Positions 6,523 to 12,652 of a DNA stretch of 14,429 bases are shown one piece after another (within the stretch, counting starts at the first letter, position 1; every line of letters begins with the position of its first letter). The translations under genes and the position numbers were made by a program. Source of the DNA: Spirochaetia bacterium (lineage in GTDB: Bacteria > Spirochaetota > Spirochaetia > PWKH01); the NCBI GenBank assembly GCA_021736545.1, contig JAIPFS010000017.1:1-14429 (forward strand), in the 5' to 3' direction. The notes beneath the pieces were generated by a model. It worked only from the letters and a program-made list of their open reading frames with translations. It had not been told where the DNA came from and ran no database searches.

Positions 6523-7742
6523 CGAACACCTTCCAGTTCACCCATTACATCATACAACCAGGACTCTAAAACAAATGATTGTTTCTGATTCATTGTCTGC
6601 TCTAGATAATTATAATGGTTAATATGACGGATGATAATGCTTTTTTCCCTGTTTGAAAACTGAATATTCCCAGCAAGGTCCGCTTCACCGGTCATGGCAT
6701 CATTGGAATTTTCCTGAAGTATGGATATAATTTCCTGAAAAATGTAGAGCATAAGTGATGCTTCATCCGTTTTTTTTGCTATTTTTTCAAATTCTGTTAT
6801 GTCCAGTGTCTTTTTATTCATCAGAATATCTAGAATGTACTCCGACTGTTCCCGTACAGCCCTGCAGTCCAGACCTTTCTGTGTAAGAAAAAAAGTTCTC
6901 AGGCTATCAAATTCATCGGGATCCTGATAGTAGACTTCATTTATGATTTTTGCTGTATCCCCGCTGCTCCGCGGTTTAAAGTAGTATTTTCTAACTCTGG
7001 AAAGTATGGTTGATAGAATTCTCCCTTTCCCCTCTGAAAGAAGTATAAAAACTACTTTATCAGGCGGTTCCTCCAGCATTTTCAGCATGGCATTTTTTGA
7101 AGCGTTAACAAAATTATCAATACCTTCAAATATGATAACTGCATAGGTACCTTTAGGTTTCGTATGCAGCCAGGAGAAAATCTTGCGTATACTCTTCACT
7201 GAAATATTATCTGATTTTATAAATTGAACAAGCTTATCTGCCTTGTTTAAAATTTTTTTTACTTGTTTTTTCTGATCCTTTTCAAAACGATCATCTGTAT
7301 CAAGAAATACCTGCAGGTCCTCTTCCAAAGTCTCCATCAATGTATCCAGCTGCTTCTGCATGCTCTCTGATTTATCCGAAAAGAGGGGATCAAAACGACG
7401 CATGAGCATACGTACGGAAAAAGCAAGCCGTTCTTTTGCTGCAGAGCTTTTTGCTGTTTCATAAGCACGAACCGAAGCATATATTTCATCATTAAAATCC
7501 CTGTTCGGGAAAACAATGGTATATGGATATTCCAGCAGACGATTTTTACGACAATTTTCGCATTGGCAGTGGATATAGCCTGATTCTCTGCAGGCTAGAA
7601 TCCTTGAAACTTCCAAGGCTGCCGTCATTCTTCCGGTGTATCTTTCTCCGTAAAATAATAGCGCCTGTGGCAGTTCATGATTTATTATTTCCTGCCGAAG
7701 GAGTTCTGCTGTCTGTTCCTGTCCGTACATGTGTTCAAACAA
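6519..7742 (-). CDS. holB: Divergent DNA polymerase III delta-prime subunit (clamp loader, HolB-like)
   Basis: The 407-residue protein resembles the clamp-loader subunit that helps load the sliding clamp during replication. The N-terminus (MYGQEQTAELLRQEI) is followed by a degenerate P-loop, YGERYTGRMT (31-40), without the GK[ST] needed for ATP binding; this is normal for delta-prime. A zinc-module cysteine set lies at 51, 59, 61 and 64. The core sensor region is clear: KGTYAVIIFEGIDNF, SKNAMLKMLEEPPDKVVFIL and STILSRV, the last replacing the usual SRC. About 95 charged, helical residues (roughly 82-178) are inserted relative to standard delta-prime. The start is TTG 7742, preceded by AGAGGT at a good distance; the in-frame ATG four codons later is too far from it. 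The reading frame overlaps the kinase start. Confidence 0.82.
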   Translation of the reverse strand: MFEHMYGQEQTAELLRQEIINHELPQALLFYGERYTGRMTAALEVSRILACRESGYIHCQCENCRKNRLLEYPYTIVFPNRDFNDEIYASVRAYETAKSSAAKERLAFSVRMLMRRFDPLFSDKSESMQKQLDTLMETLEEDLQVFLDTDDRFEKDQKKQVKKILNKADKLVQFIKSDNISVKSIRKIFSWLHTKPKGTYAVIIFEGIDNFVNASKNAMLKMLEEPPDKVVFILLSEGKGRILSTILSRVRKYYFKPRSSGDTAKIINEVYYQDPDEFDSLRTFFLTQKGLDCRAVREQSEYILDILMNKKTLDITEFEKIAKKTDEASLMLYIFQEIISILQENSNDAMTGEADLAGNIQFSNREKSIIIRHINHYNYLEQTMNQKQSFVLESWLYDVMGELEGVR

Positions 7743-7759
7743 AATCTACCTCTTATATA

Positions 7760-8242
7760 TTACTGCAGATTCCCCTTTACAAGCTGTATACTGTAGGGAG
7801 CAATCGGCTCAAGCAGAGCAGCTATACTGCTTTCTTCCATGATCATATCAACTGACATGAGTGTTTGCAATCTTAATAAGAAAATAATAAAAGAAATGAT
7901 TACAGCCCCTTCAATTACTCCCAGCACAAACCCCAGCACATTATCGAGAAATGTCAAATGCAGCTGCTCAAGCACATTTCTCATGGATAATGAAAAAATT
8001 CTGGTTATCCCGAACCCGGCAGCAAAAAGAATAATAAAAGCTACTATATTACTCCAATTACCTATTCCTAACCATTCATCAATATATTCAGCTGCAAGTC
8101 CGGCGAACATCAATGCGGTGAGCAGTCCTACTAAATAGGAAGCTTTTGAAAGGAATTCACGTACAAATCCTTTTGCTAAGCCCCTGAGGCCAATCACCCC
8201 AAGTATTACCAATGCTGCAATATCAAATCCGGATAATTCCAA
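7760..8242 (-). CDS. cvpA: CvpA family inner-membrane protein
   Basis: The 160-residue protein is strongly hydrophobic, with about four membrane segments (near 8-25, 34-52, 64-84 and 102-124). It has the CvpA signature FDIAALVILGVIGLRGLAKG and the FVREFLSKASYLVGL segment, with LDNVLGFVLGVIEGAVI later. CvpA was named for colicin V production; homologues are linked to envelope homeostasis, and the biochemical role is unresolved. Translation starts at TTG 8242 with GGAGG six bases upstream. The gene sits 12 nt after murG and 17 nt before the holB-like gene, so it belongs to the same operon. CvpA next to murG and the Hk2/Rrp2 pair is a spirochaete arrangement. Confidence 0.9.
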   Translation of the reverse strand: MELSGFDIAALVILGVIGLRGLAKGFVREFLSKASYLVGLLTALMFAGLAAEYIDEWLGIGNWSNIVAFIILFAAGFGITRIFSLSMRNVLEQLHLTFLDNVLGFVLGVIEGAVIISFIIFLLRLQTLMSVDMIMEESSIAALLEPIAPYSIQLVKGNLQ

Positions 8243-8254
8243 AGTTTCCCTCCT

Positions 8255-9415
8255 TCATTTTTTTTCTCTGCTTCTACGGGTGTTCCTCTTTTCTACAATT
8301 TTTCCCACTTGTTCTGCAATGAGTGCAGCCCCCTTTCCAGTATGAGGAAGCAGGGAAAAAGCTCTTTTACCCATGTTCTCTGTTTCTTCAAGATTTTTTG
8401 ACAAGCTCAGTATAGCATAGAGCAAATCATCAGTTCCATCAGTATGTTCTACCACGAGGGCCGCTTGGTTCTCCAAGAAGAAATGGGCATTTATCTTTTG
8501 CTCGCCCCGTGAAGCAGAGGGACCTAAGGGGACGAGGATCATAGGTTTTTTATAAAATGCCTGCTCCCAAATAGTATTTGCTCCTGAACGAGAAATCACT
8601 ATATGCGAAGATTTCAGAAATTTTTCATATTTTTCATGAATATAGGGAAAAGAGATATAATTTGGAGCCTTCGGCGGCTGCCTCGTTTCATTCTTTCCTA
8701 AACTGTGAATCAGGCAGATATTCGGCGGTAGTTCTGACAATGTTTTCCATATGAGGGTATTCAGCGATGAAGCACCCTGACTCCCGCCTGTAACAAAAAC
8801 CAGGACGGAATCAGGTGGAAAAGAGAAGTAATCTTGTACCTCTTTTCTGATTTCACAGAATTCGGCATCACGACTGCTGCTGATATGCTCAGTTACTGGA
8901 AATCGTATAGGATTCCCGCATACTACAGCTTTAGCGTGGTATTTTTCAGGCAGATAGGTATAAGACTTTTTTACGGACAGACAGATGGTATGAGAAAAAC
9001 GGGCATTGATTCTGGTAGCCAGGCCGGGAGAAATGTCTGATTCATGGCTTACTACAGGAATATGACAGATCCAGGCTGCAAAAACTACAGGAACAGATAC
9101 ATAGCCTCCCTTTGAGAAAACACAATTCGGCCGCTTCAGCATCATAATAAACAAGCTTTTGATACATCCTGCTAGAATTTTTCCTATATCAGTAAGGTTC
9201 CTGAATGAGCTGTATCGTCTTAATTTTCCTGCGGGAATACTGATATAGGGGATGGATAATGAATTCATGAATGCTTTGTCACTTTCTGCAGATGAACAGA
9301 TCCAGATTACTTCATTACTATCTAAGACCTTTTTATCGATAAGTCGTCGAAGGACGCTGTATGCAGGATACATATGTCCCCCGGATCCGCCGCCGGTAAT
9401 TATTAGCTTAATCAT
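8255..9415 (-). CDS. murG: UDP-N-acetylglucosamine:lipid I N-acetylglucosaminyltransferase MurG
   Basis: MurG adds GlcNAc to lipid I to make lipid II, the last cytoplasmic-face step of peptidoglycan precursor synthesis. From ATG 9415 the protein has 386 residues (E. coli: 355). The lipid-binding glycine loop is GGGSGGH (8-14). The inter-domain loops are SKGGYVSVPV (101-110) and SHESDISPGLATR. The C-terminal nucleotide-sugar site has GGSQGASSLN (210-219) and SRSGANTIWE (275-284), followed by PMILVPLGPSASRGEQKINA, which includes the conserved EQ pair. I chose ATG 9415 because family members start just before the glycine loop. In-frame ATG 9430 and TTG 9451 are alternatives, and none has a clear ribosome site. 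It is the first gene of a six-gene operon. Confidence 0.94.
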   Translation of the reverse strand: MIKLIITGGGSGGHMYPAYSVLRRLIDKKVLDSNEVIWICSSAESDKAFMNSLSIPYISIPAGKLRRYSSFRNLTDIGKILAGCIKSLFIMMLKRPNCVFSKGGYVSVPVVFAAWICHIPVVSHESDISPGLATRINARFSHTICLSVKKSYTYLPEKYHAKAVVCGNPIRFPVTEHISSSRDAEFCEIRKEVQDYFSFPPDSVLVFVTGGSQGASSLNTLIWKTLSELPPNICLIHSLGKNETRQPPKAPNYISFPYIHEKYEKFLKSSHIVISRSGANTIWEQAFYKKPMILVPLGPSASRGEQKINAHFFLENQAALVVEHTDGTDDLLYAILSLSKNLEETENMGKRAFSLLPHTGKGAALIAEQVGKIVEKRNTRRSREKK

Positions 9416-9422
9416 AGTGTGA

Positions 9423-9451
9423 ATTATCATTAAATATTGATAAAATTGCAA
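9423..9451 (-). promoter_or_regulatory. Weak candidate promoter of the murG operon
   Basis: On the minus strand TTGCAA (9451-9446) and GATAAT (9428-9423) are 17 bp apart. Transcription would start near 9416, directly at ATG 9415, giving a leaderless message. This agrees with the lack of a ribosome site, but AT-rich DNA makes such matches common. Confidence 0.3.
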
Positions 9452-9474
9452 TTAGACACTTCAGGTCGAAAAAC

Positions 9475-9501
9475 TTTTTACTGCCGCTTCTCCAGTAAAG
9501 A
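9475..9501 (-). other. Hairpin upstream of murG
   Basis: TTTACTG (9477-9483) and CAGTAAA (9493-9499) form a 7-bp stem around a 9-base loop, extendable by a wobble and one pair. Read on the minus strand the stem is followed by AAGTTTTT, so it looks like a weak terminator or attenuator before murG if transcription starts further upstream. The stem is AT-rich and short. Confidence 0.25.
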
Positions 9502-9560
9502 AGGGGAATTGTCGAATATCTTTAGACAGCTGGCCTGGAAAAGCTCTTTTTCATGGCAAA

Positions 9561-9599
9561 CTAACCGGTGTTTAACATAAATCTAACAGAACTTATGTA
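9561..9599 (+). promoter_or_regulatory. PhoB/PhoP-box-like direct repeats at 11-bp spacing
   Basis: CTAACC (9561), TTAACA (9572) and CTAACA (9583) are spaced exactly 11 bp apart, with a degenerate fourth unit TATGTA at 9594. OmpR/PhoB-family regulators bind tandem half-sites of this size and spacing. The B. subtilis PhoP half-site is TTAACA-like and the E. coli Pho box repeats CTGTCA every 11 bp. TATAAC at 9602-9607 lies 13 bp after the third unit, a fitting position for a -10. Autoregulation of the phoB-like gene downstream is inferred. The site could also act on murG. Confidence 0.45.
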
Positions 9600-9650
9600 C
9601 ATATAACATAGTTACTGTATTTTCGCTGGAATTCATCTTTGTATATTTTA

Positions 9651-9680
9651 TTTGTTTTTCTTTGTTTTTATTAGTTTTTT
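9651..9680. other. Phased T-tracts (predicted curved DNA)
   Basis: T5, T5 and T6 tracts begin at 9655, 9665 and 9675, exactly one helical turn apart, on imperfect 10-bp repeats of TTTGTTTTT(C/A). Phased A/T tracts bend DNA. They lie between the box repeats and the phoB start and may shape this regulatory region. Confidence 0.5.
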
Positions 9681-9703
9681 ACAGGATGCTGATAAAAGGT
9701 TTA

Positions 9704-9719
9704 CAGTGATTATTCACTG
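9704..9719. promoter_or_regulatory. Perfect inverted repeat upstream of phoB
   Basis: CAGTGA (9704-9709) and TCACTG (9714-9719) flank TTAT. It could be a small operator or an RNA hairpin in a long leader, depending on which promoter is used. No known factor is recognised. Confidence 0.35.
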
Positions 9720-9739
9720 GAAAAGATTCCTAATTTAAA

Positions 9740-9768
9740 TTGAAAATAGTAATAATCGGCAGTACTAT
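9740..9768 (+). promoter_or_regulatory. Candidate promoter of the phoB-phoR genes
   Basis: TTGAAA (9740-9745) and TACTAT (9763-9768) are 17 bp apart, giving a start near 9775 and a leader of about 22 nt that contains AAGGAG. The -10 matches at four of six positions. An alternative -10, TATAAC (9602-9607), follows the box repeats and would give a leader of nearly 190 nt. Confidence 0.4.
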
Positions 9769-9796
9769 TACATTGAATACGTTAAGGAGAACTTGT

Positions 9797-10489
9797 ATGT
9801 CTAAAGAGACCATACTTATTGTTGACGATGAAGCTGATATCAGGGAACTGATTACGTATAACCTGGAACGGGAAGGTTATAGGATTATTACAGCTGTTAC
9901 AGGGGAAGAGGCTTTAACTAAGGCACAGCACGAAAAGCCAGCTTTGATAGTTTTGGATCTTATGCTCCCCGGTATTGACGGCTTGGAAGTCTGCAGAGCT
10001 TTATCGGGATATGAAATTCCCATTCTCATGGTAACGGCAAAAAGTGAAGATTCAGATATCATTATTGGTCTTGAAATGGGTGCTGATGATTATATTACCA
10101 AACCATTCAGCCCCAGGGTACTGGTTGCTAGAGTTCGCGCACTGCTGAGAAGACATAAAAAAAGCTTATCTCCCAAAGCTGCACAGGAAAAGCTTTCTCT
10201 CCACAATATCACCATTGATACAGCTAAGCATCAGACCTTCATTAACGGTGAAACAGTAGAACTAAGTGTTACTGAATTTGGAATACTTGAATTTCTATTG
10301 AGAAATCCTGGCTGGGTGTTTTCCCGAAGTCAAATTATAGAGGCTGTTAAAGGTGCAGACTATCCAGTTACTGAGCGTTCAGTGGATGTACAAGTTCTTG
10401 CCTTGAGGAGAAAACTGGGAAAGAAGGGTGAGATGATTGAGACAGTCCGAGGTATTGGGTATCGCATGCTTGAGGAAGAGCAGAAATAG
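9797..10489 (+). CDS. phoB: PhoB/PhoP-type response regulator (OmpR family)
   Basis: The 230-residue DNA-binding regulator should act with the PhoR-like kinase downstream. The receiver domain (about 4-118) has D10 and D11, phospho-acceptor D54 in IVLDLMLPGIDG, a conserved T near 85 (MVTAKSED) and the switch lysine in DDYITKPFSPRVLVARVRALLRR. The winged-helix domain (about 135-230) has LSVTEFGILEFLLRNPGWVF, the recognition-helix region RSVDVQVLALRRKLG and the closing wing ETVRGIGYRM. The start is ATG 9797, set by AAGGAG at 9784-9789; an in-frame TTG 57 bases earlier has no ribosome site and lies in front of the domain. A 46-nt gap separates it from the kinase. Phosphate specificity is by family resemblance only, as no pst or phoU gene is visible. 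Confidence 0.9.
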   Translation: MSKETILIVDDEADIRELITYNLEREGYRIITAVTGEEALTKAQHEKPALIVLDLMLPGIDGLEVCRALSGYEIPILMVTAKSEDSDIIIGLEMGADDYITKPFSPRVLVARVRALLRRHKKSLSPKAAQEKLSLHNITIDTAKHQTFINGETVELSVTEFGILEFLLRNPGWVFSRSQIIEAVKGADYPVTERSVDVQVLALRRKLGKKGEMIETVRGIGYRMLEEEQK

Positions 10490-10535
10490 CTCTAAACCAT
10501 AGAGTTTGCTAAAAAATGTTTATGAAGGATAATGT

Positions 10536-12377
10536 ATGAAATCCAGGAAACTGAGAAATATTTTGTATCCTCTCGTCATTGGGTATTTTATAGTTACGAT
10601 AGTTGTTTTCGGTTTCTTCACGGTTTCAACTGCTAAAAATAATATTTTTCAGCAGAGCATTGATATTCTTGAAGAAACTTCTATTCTGATAAAAAATTAT
10701 ACAGGTGATATTAATCAATATAAAAATGATTCCCTGCAGCAGTCTTTAGCTAGCCTTTCAAAGGATTCACAAACCCGAATTACGGTAATTGCCCCATCCG
10801 GAAAAGTTTTGGCGGATACGGAAAAAGATCCTGATCTGCTGGACAATCATAGGGACAGAATTGAAATAGCTAATGCTATGCAGGGCAGGAAGTACTCTTC
10901 TCTCCGATACAGTGATTCCCTGAACTACGATATGCTGTACTATGCCGTGCCGCTTTACGATAATTCCGGAAATATATCCGGTGTTTTACGAACTTCAATG
11001 CCTTTTATTGAACTTAAGAACTATAATCAGGAGATATACCTCTATTTCGGTATTGGCGGCGTATTGTTTCTCTTAATTGCATTGTCTTTTACCTGGATGA
11101 TCAGCAGGGGAATAGAGCGTCCGCTTTCTTCACTTTCAGAGGCAGCGGTAACGTATACTCAGCTTGATTTCAGTAATTCCGGTAATTCCGGTAATTCCGG
11201 TAATTCCGGTAATTCCGGTAATTTCATGAATATCCCCTCCTTCTCTTTTGTCCCGACAGAGATACAGACTGTTTCACATGCTCTCAGACAGATGGGTGTA
11301 GAGTTGAATCGGCAGTTCAGTTCAATAGAACAGCAGCGAGATGAACTTCAGGCCGTCCTGGACAGTATGTCAGAAGCTGTTATTGTTTTGGACCACACCT
11401 ATCATATTATAGATGCCAATCCTGCGGCGATACAGTTTTTTGGTACTAAATCACAAGCCCCTATTGTGAATGAATCTTTTTTAACAGTAGTTAGAAGCAG
11501 TGAGCTTATTGATATGATCACTGAGACGCTTGAGGACGGCAGCTCCCGAACAGTTAATATTCATGTAGGAAAATCTGATTATCAGGTACACATTTCATTT
11601 ATTTCCGAGAACAATCAGACGCATTCCGGCAATAGAGTCCTCCTTGTGTTTAATGATGTGACTACTCTGATGCATCTGGAGCGGGTGCGCAAAGATTTTG
11701 TTGCAAATGTTTCTCATGAACTGAAAACACCAATAACCTCAATAAAGGGTTTTGCCGAGACATTGGAGCATGAATTCGCTTCATTAAACGAGGACAATGA
11801 AGGGAATGCTATGCATAAGCGTTTTGTTGCAATAATTCGGAATCAGACAGAACGGCTTCAGGCGATTATCGATGACCTGCTGACCCTCTCCAGATTGGAT
11901 CAAGCCCATGATAGAAATAATGATTTCCCTATTATCAATTTAAAAAAGACCATTTCTGATGCGCTCGCCGTCTGTTCTGATAAAACCCAAGATCAAACAT
12001 CCAGAGTTTCGCTTCACTGCGATTCAGAAATTACCATTAAAGGTAACAGCATTCTTCTTGAACAGGCAATTATTAACCTTGTGGATAATGCAATGAAATA
12101 TAGCGATCCTGATTCTGAAATTGAAGTTTTCTGCAGCAGAAGTGATACTTCTGTGAAAATTTCAGTAAAGGATCATGGTTACGGCATTCCTAAAAAAGCT
12201 TTACCGAGAATTTTTGAACGCTTCTACCGTGTAGATAAAGCGAGAAGCCGGGATAAAGGCGGAACCGGACTCGGCTTGTCTATTGTTAAGCATATTGCGC
12301 TGCTTCACAAAGGGAGAGTGGAAGTAGATAGTGAAGAGGGAACAGGCTCTGTTTTTACCATGCACATACCTGTATAA
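10536..12377 (+). CDS. phoR: PhoR-type membrane sensor histidine kinase
   Basis: The 613-residue inner-membrane kinase is the expected partner of the upstream regulator. TM1 is at about 11-31. A periplasmic sensor (about 32-166) has the PhoR/PnpS-like ITVIAPSGKVLADTEKDP, NHRDRIEIANAM and MLYYAVPL. TM2 is at about 168-189. A HAMP domain (about 190-260) is interrupted by five Asn-Ser-Gly units (214-228). A PAS domain (about 266-380) follows. HisKA has phospho-acceptor H394 in VANVSHELKTPITSIKGF. The ATPase domain has NLVDNAMKYS, DHGYGIP, IFERFYRVD and GGTGLGLSIV. ATG 10536 has AAGGA six bases upstream. The in-frame microsatellite inside HAMP is the unusual point. What the sensor detects cannot be read from the sequence. 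Confidence 0.92.
   Translation: MKSRKLRNILYPLVIGYFIVTIVVFGFFTVSTAKNNIFQQSIDILEETSILIKNYTGDINQYKNDSLQQSLASLSKDSQTRITVIAPSGKVLADTEKDPDLLDNHRDRIEIANAMQGRKYSSLRYSDSLNYDMLYYAVPLYDNSGNISGVLRTSMPFIELKNYNQEIYLYFGIGGVLFLLIALSFTWMISRGIERPLSSLSEAAVTYTQLDFSNSGNSGNSGNSGNSGNFMNIPSFSFVPTEIQTVSHALRQMGVELNRQFSSIEQQRDELQAVLDSMSEAVIVLDHTYHIIDANPAAIQFFGTKSQAPIVNESFLTVVRSSELIDMITETLEDGSSRTVNIHVGKSDYQVHISFISENNQTHSGNRVLLVFNDVTTLMHLERVRKDFVANVSHELKTPITSIKGFAETLEHEFASLNEDNEGNAMHKRFVAIIRNQTERLQAIIDDLLTLSRLDQAHDRNNDFPIINLKKTISDALAVCSDKTQDQTSRVSLHCDSEITIKGNSILLEQAIINLVDNAMKYSDPDSEIEVFCSRSDTSVKISVKDHGYGIPKKALPRIFERFYRVDKARSRDKGGTGLGLSIVKHIALLHKGRVEVDSEEGTGSVFTMHIPV
11173..11223 (+). repeat. 9-bp microsatellite inside the PhoR HAMP region
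   Basis: GTAATTCCG is repeated five times without error (11173-11217), followed by a partial copy GTAATT. In frame it encodes five Asn-Ser-Gly triplets (residues 214-228). Because the unit is a multiple of three, copy-number change would lengthen or shorten the linker by three residues without a frameshift. It lies between the two HAMP helices. Confidence 0.95.
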
Positions 12378-12428
12378 TTTCATTATTCTGCAGTTTTTCA
12401 TCATCTTTGATTATTCTTTCCTGTTATA

Positions 12429-12458
12429 TTGACATAAGTACGAATACGTGTTTAAGAT
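12429..12458 (+). promoter_or_regulatory. Sigma-70 promoter of the thiamine importer genes
   Basis: A consensus TTGACA (12429-12434) is followed after 18 bp by TAAGAT (12453-12458), which matches TATAAT at four of six positions. Transcription would begin near 12463-12466, at the first base of the riboswitch. Only 51 nt separate it from the phoR stop, and I see no clear terminator there. Confidence 0.65.
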
Positions 12459-12462
12459 AAAG

Positions 12463-12593
12463 TGTCTTAGGGGTGGTTATGCGGTACATGTTGATACTTA
12501 GCTGTTTTATAAGTATCAGGTGCTGTCATAGCCTGAGATTATACCCGTTGAACCTGATCTGGGATAATACCAGCGTAGGGAATTTGACGAGAC
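12463..12593 (+). promoter_or_regulatory. TPP (THI-box) riboswitch aptamer
   Basis: This RNA binds thiamine pyrophosphate and lowers expression of thiamine genes. Conserved THI-box parts are clear: GGGGTGG (12470-12476), CTGAGATTATACCCGTTGAA (12533-12552), CCTGATCTGGGATAATACCA (12553-12572) and GCGTAGGGAA (12573-12582). GGTTATG (12475-12481) pairs with CATAGCC (12528-12534). A distal helix extends the P3 side, with TGATACTTA (12492-12500) pairing perfectly with TAAGTATCA (12510-12518). P1 is weak: GTCT can pair with AGAC at 12590-12593 or GTC with GAC at 12586-12588. The P5 loop has one extra G compared with the usual CTGGATAATGCCAG form. It precedes thiB. Confidence 0.95.
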
Positions 12594-12647
12594 CTCTCCA
12601 ATACATCTCCCACCCGTAAGACAGATACACAAATATACTCAAGGAGG
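12594..12647 (+). promoter_or_regulatory. Riboswitch expression platform, probably translational
   Basis: CCACCC (12610-12615) and TAAGACA (12617-12623) are complementary to GGGTGG (12471-12476) and TGTCTTA (12463-12469) of the aptamer, giving 13 pairs with one G-G mismatch. The adjacent TCTCC (12606-12610) can pair with GGAGG of the ribosome site (12643-12647) using one G-U. No hairpin with a U-tract is present, so control is more likely at translation initiation than at termination. The switching mechanism is inferred. Confidence 0.5.
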
Positions 12648-12652
12648 ATTCT

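Noticed and set aside
9416..9451. Upstream TTG (9451) and ATG (9430) as murG starts
   Set aside because: MurG proteins begin a few residues before the GGGSGGH loop, as with ATG 9415, and neither upstream codon has a clear ribosome site. I keep some doubt because 9415 also lacks one.
9531..9545. Possible sigma-54 site TGGCCTGGAAAAGCT in the murG-phoB intergenic region
   Set aside because: The -24 half lacks the AC and the GC of the -12 half is displaced by one base, so the strict spacing fails.
9740..9796. In-frame TTG at 9740 as the start of the phoB-like gene
   Set aside because: AAGGAG at 9784-9789 is seven bases before ATG 9797, and receiver domains start right there. The 19 extra residues have no family match.
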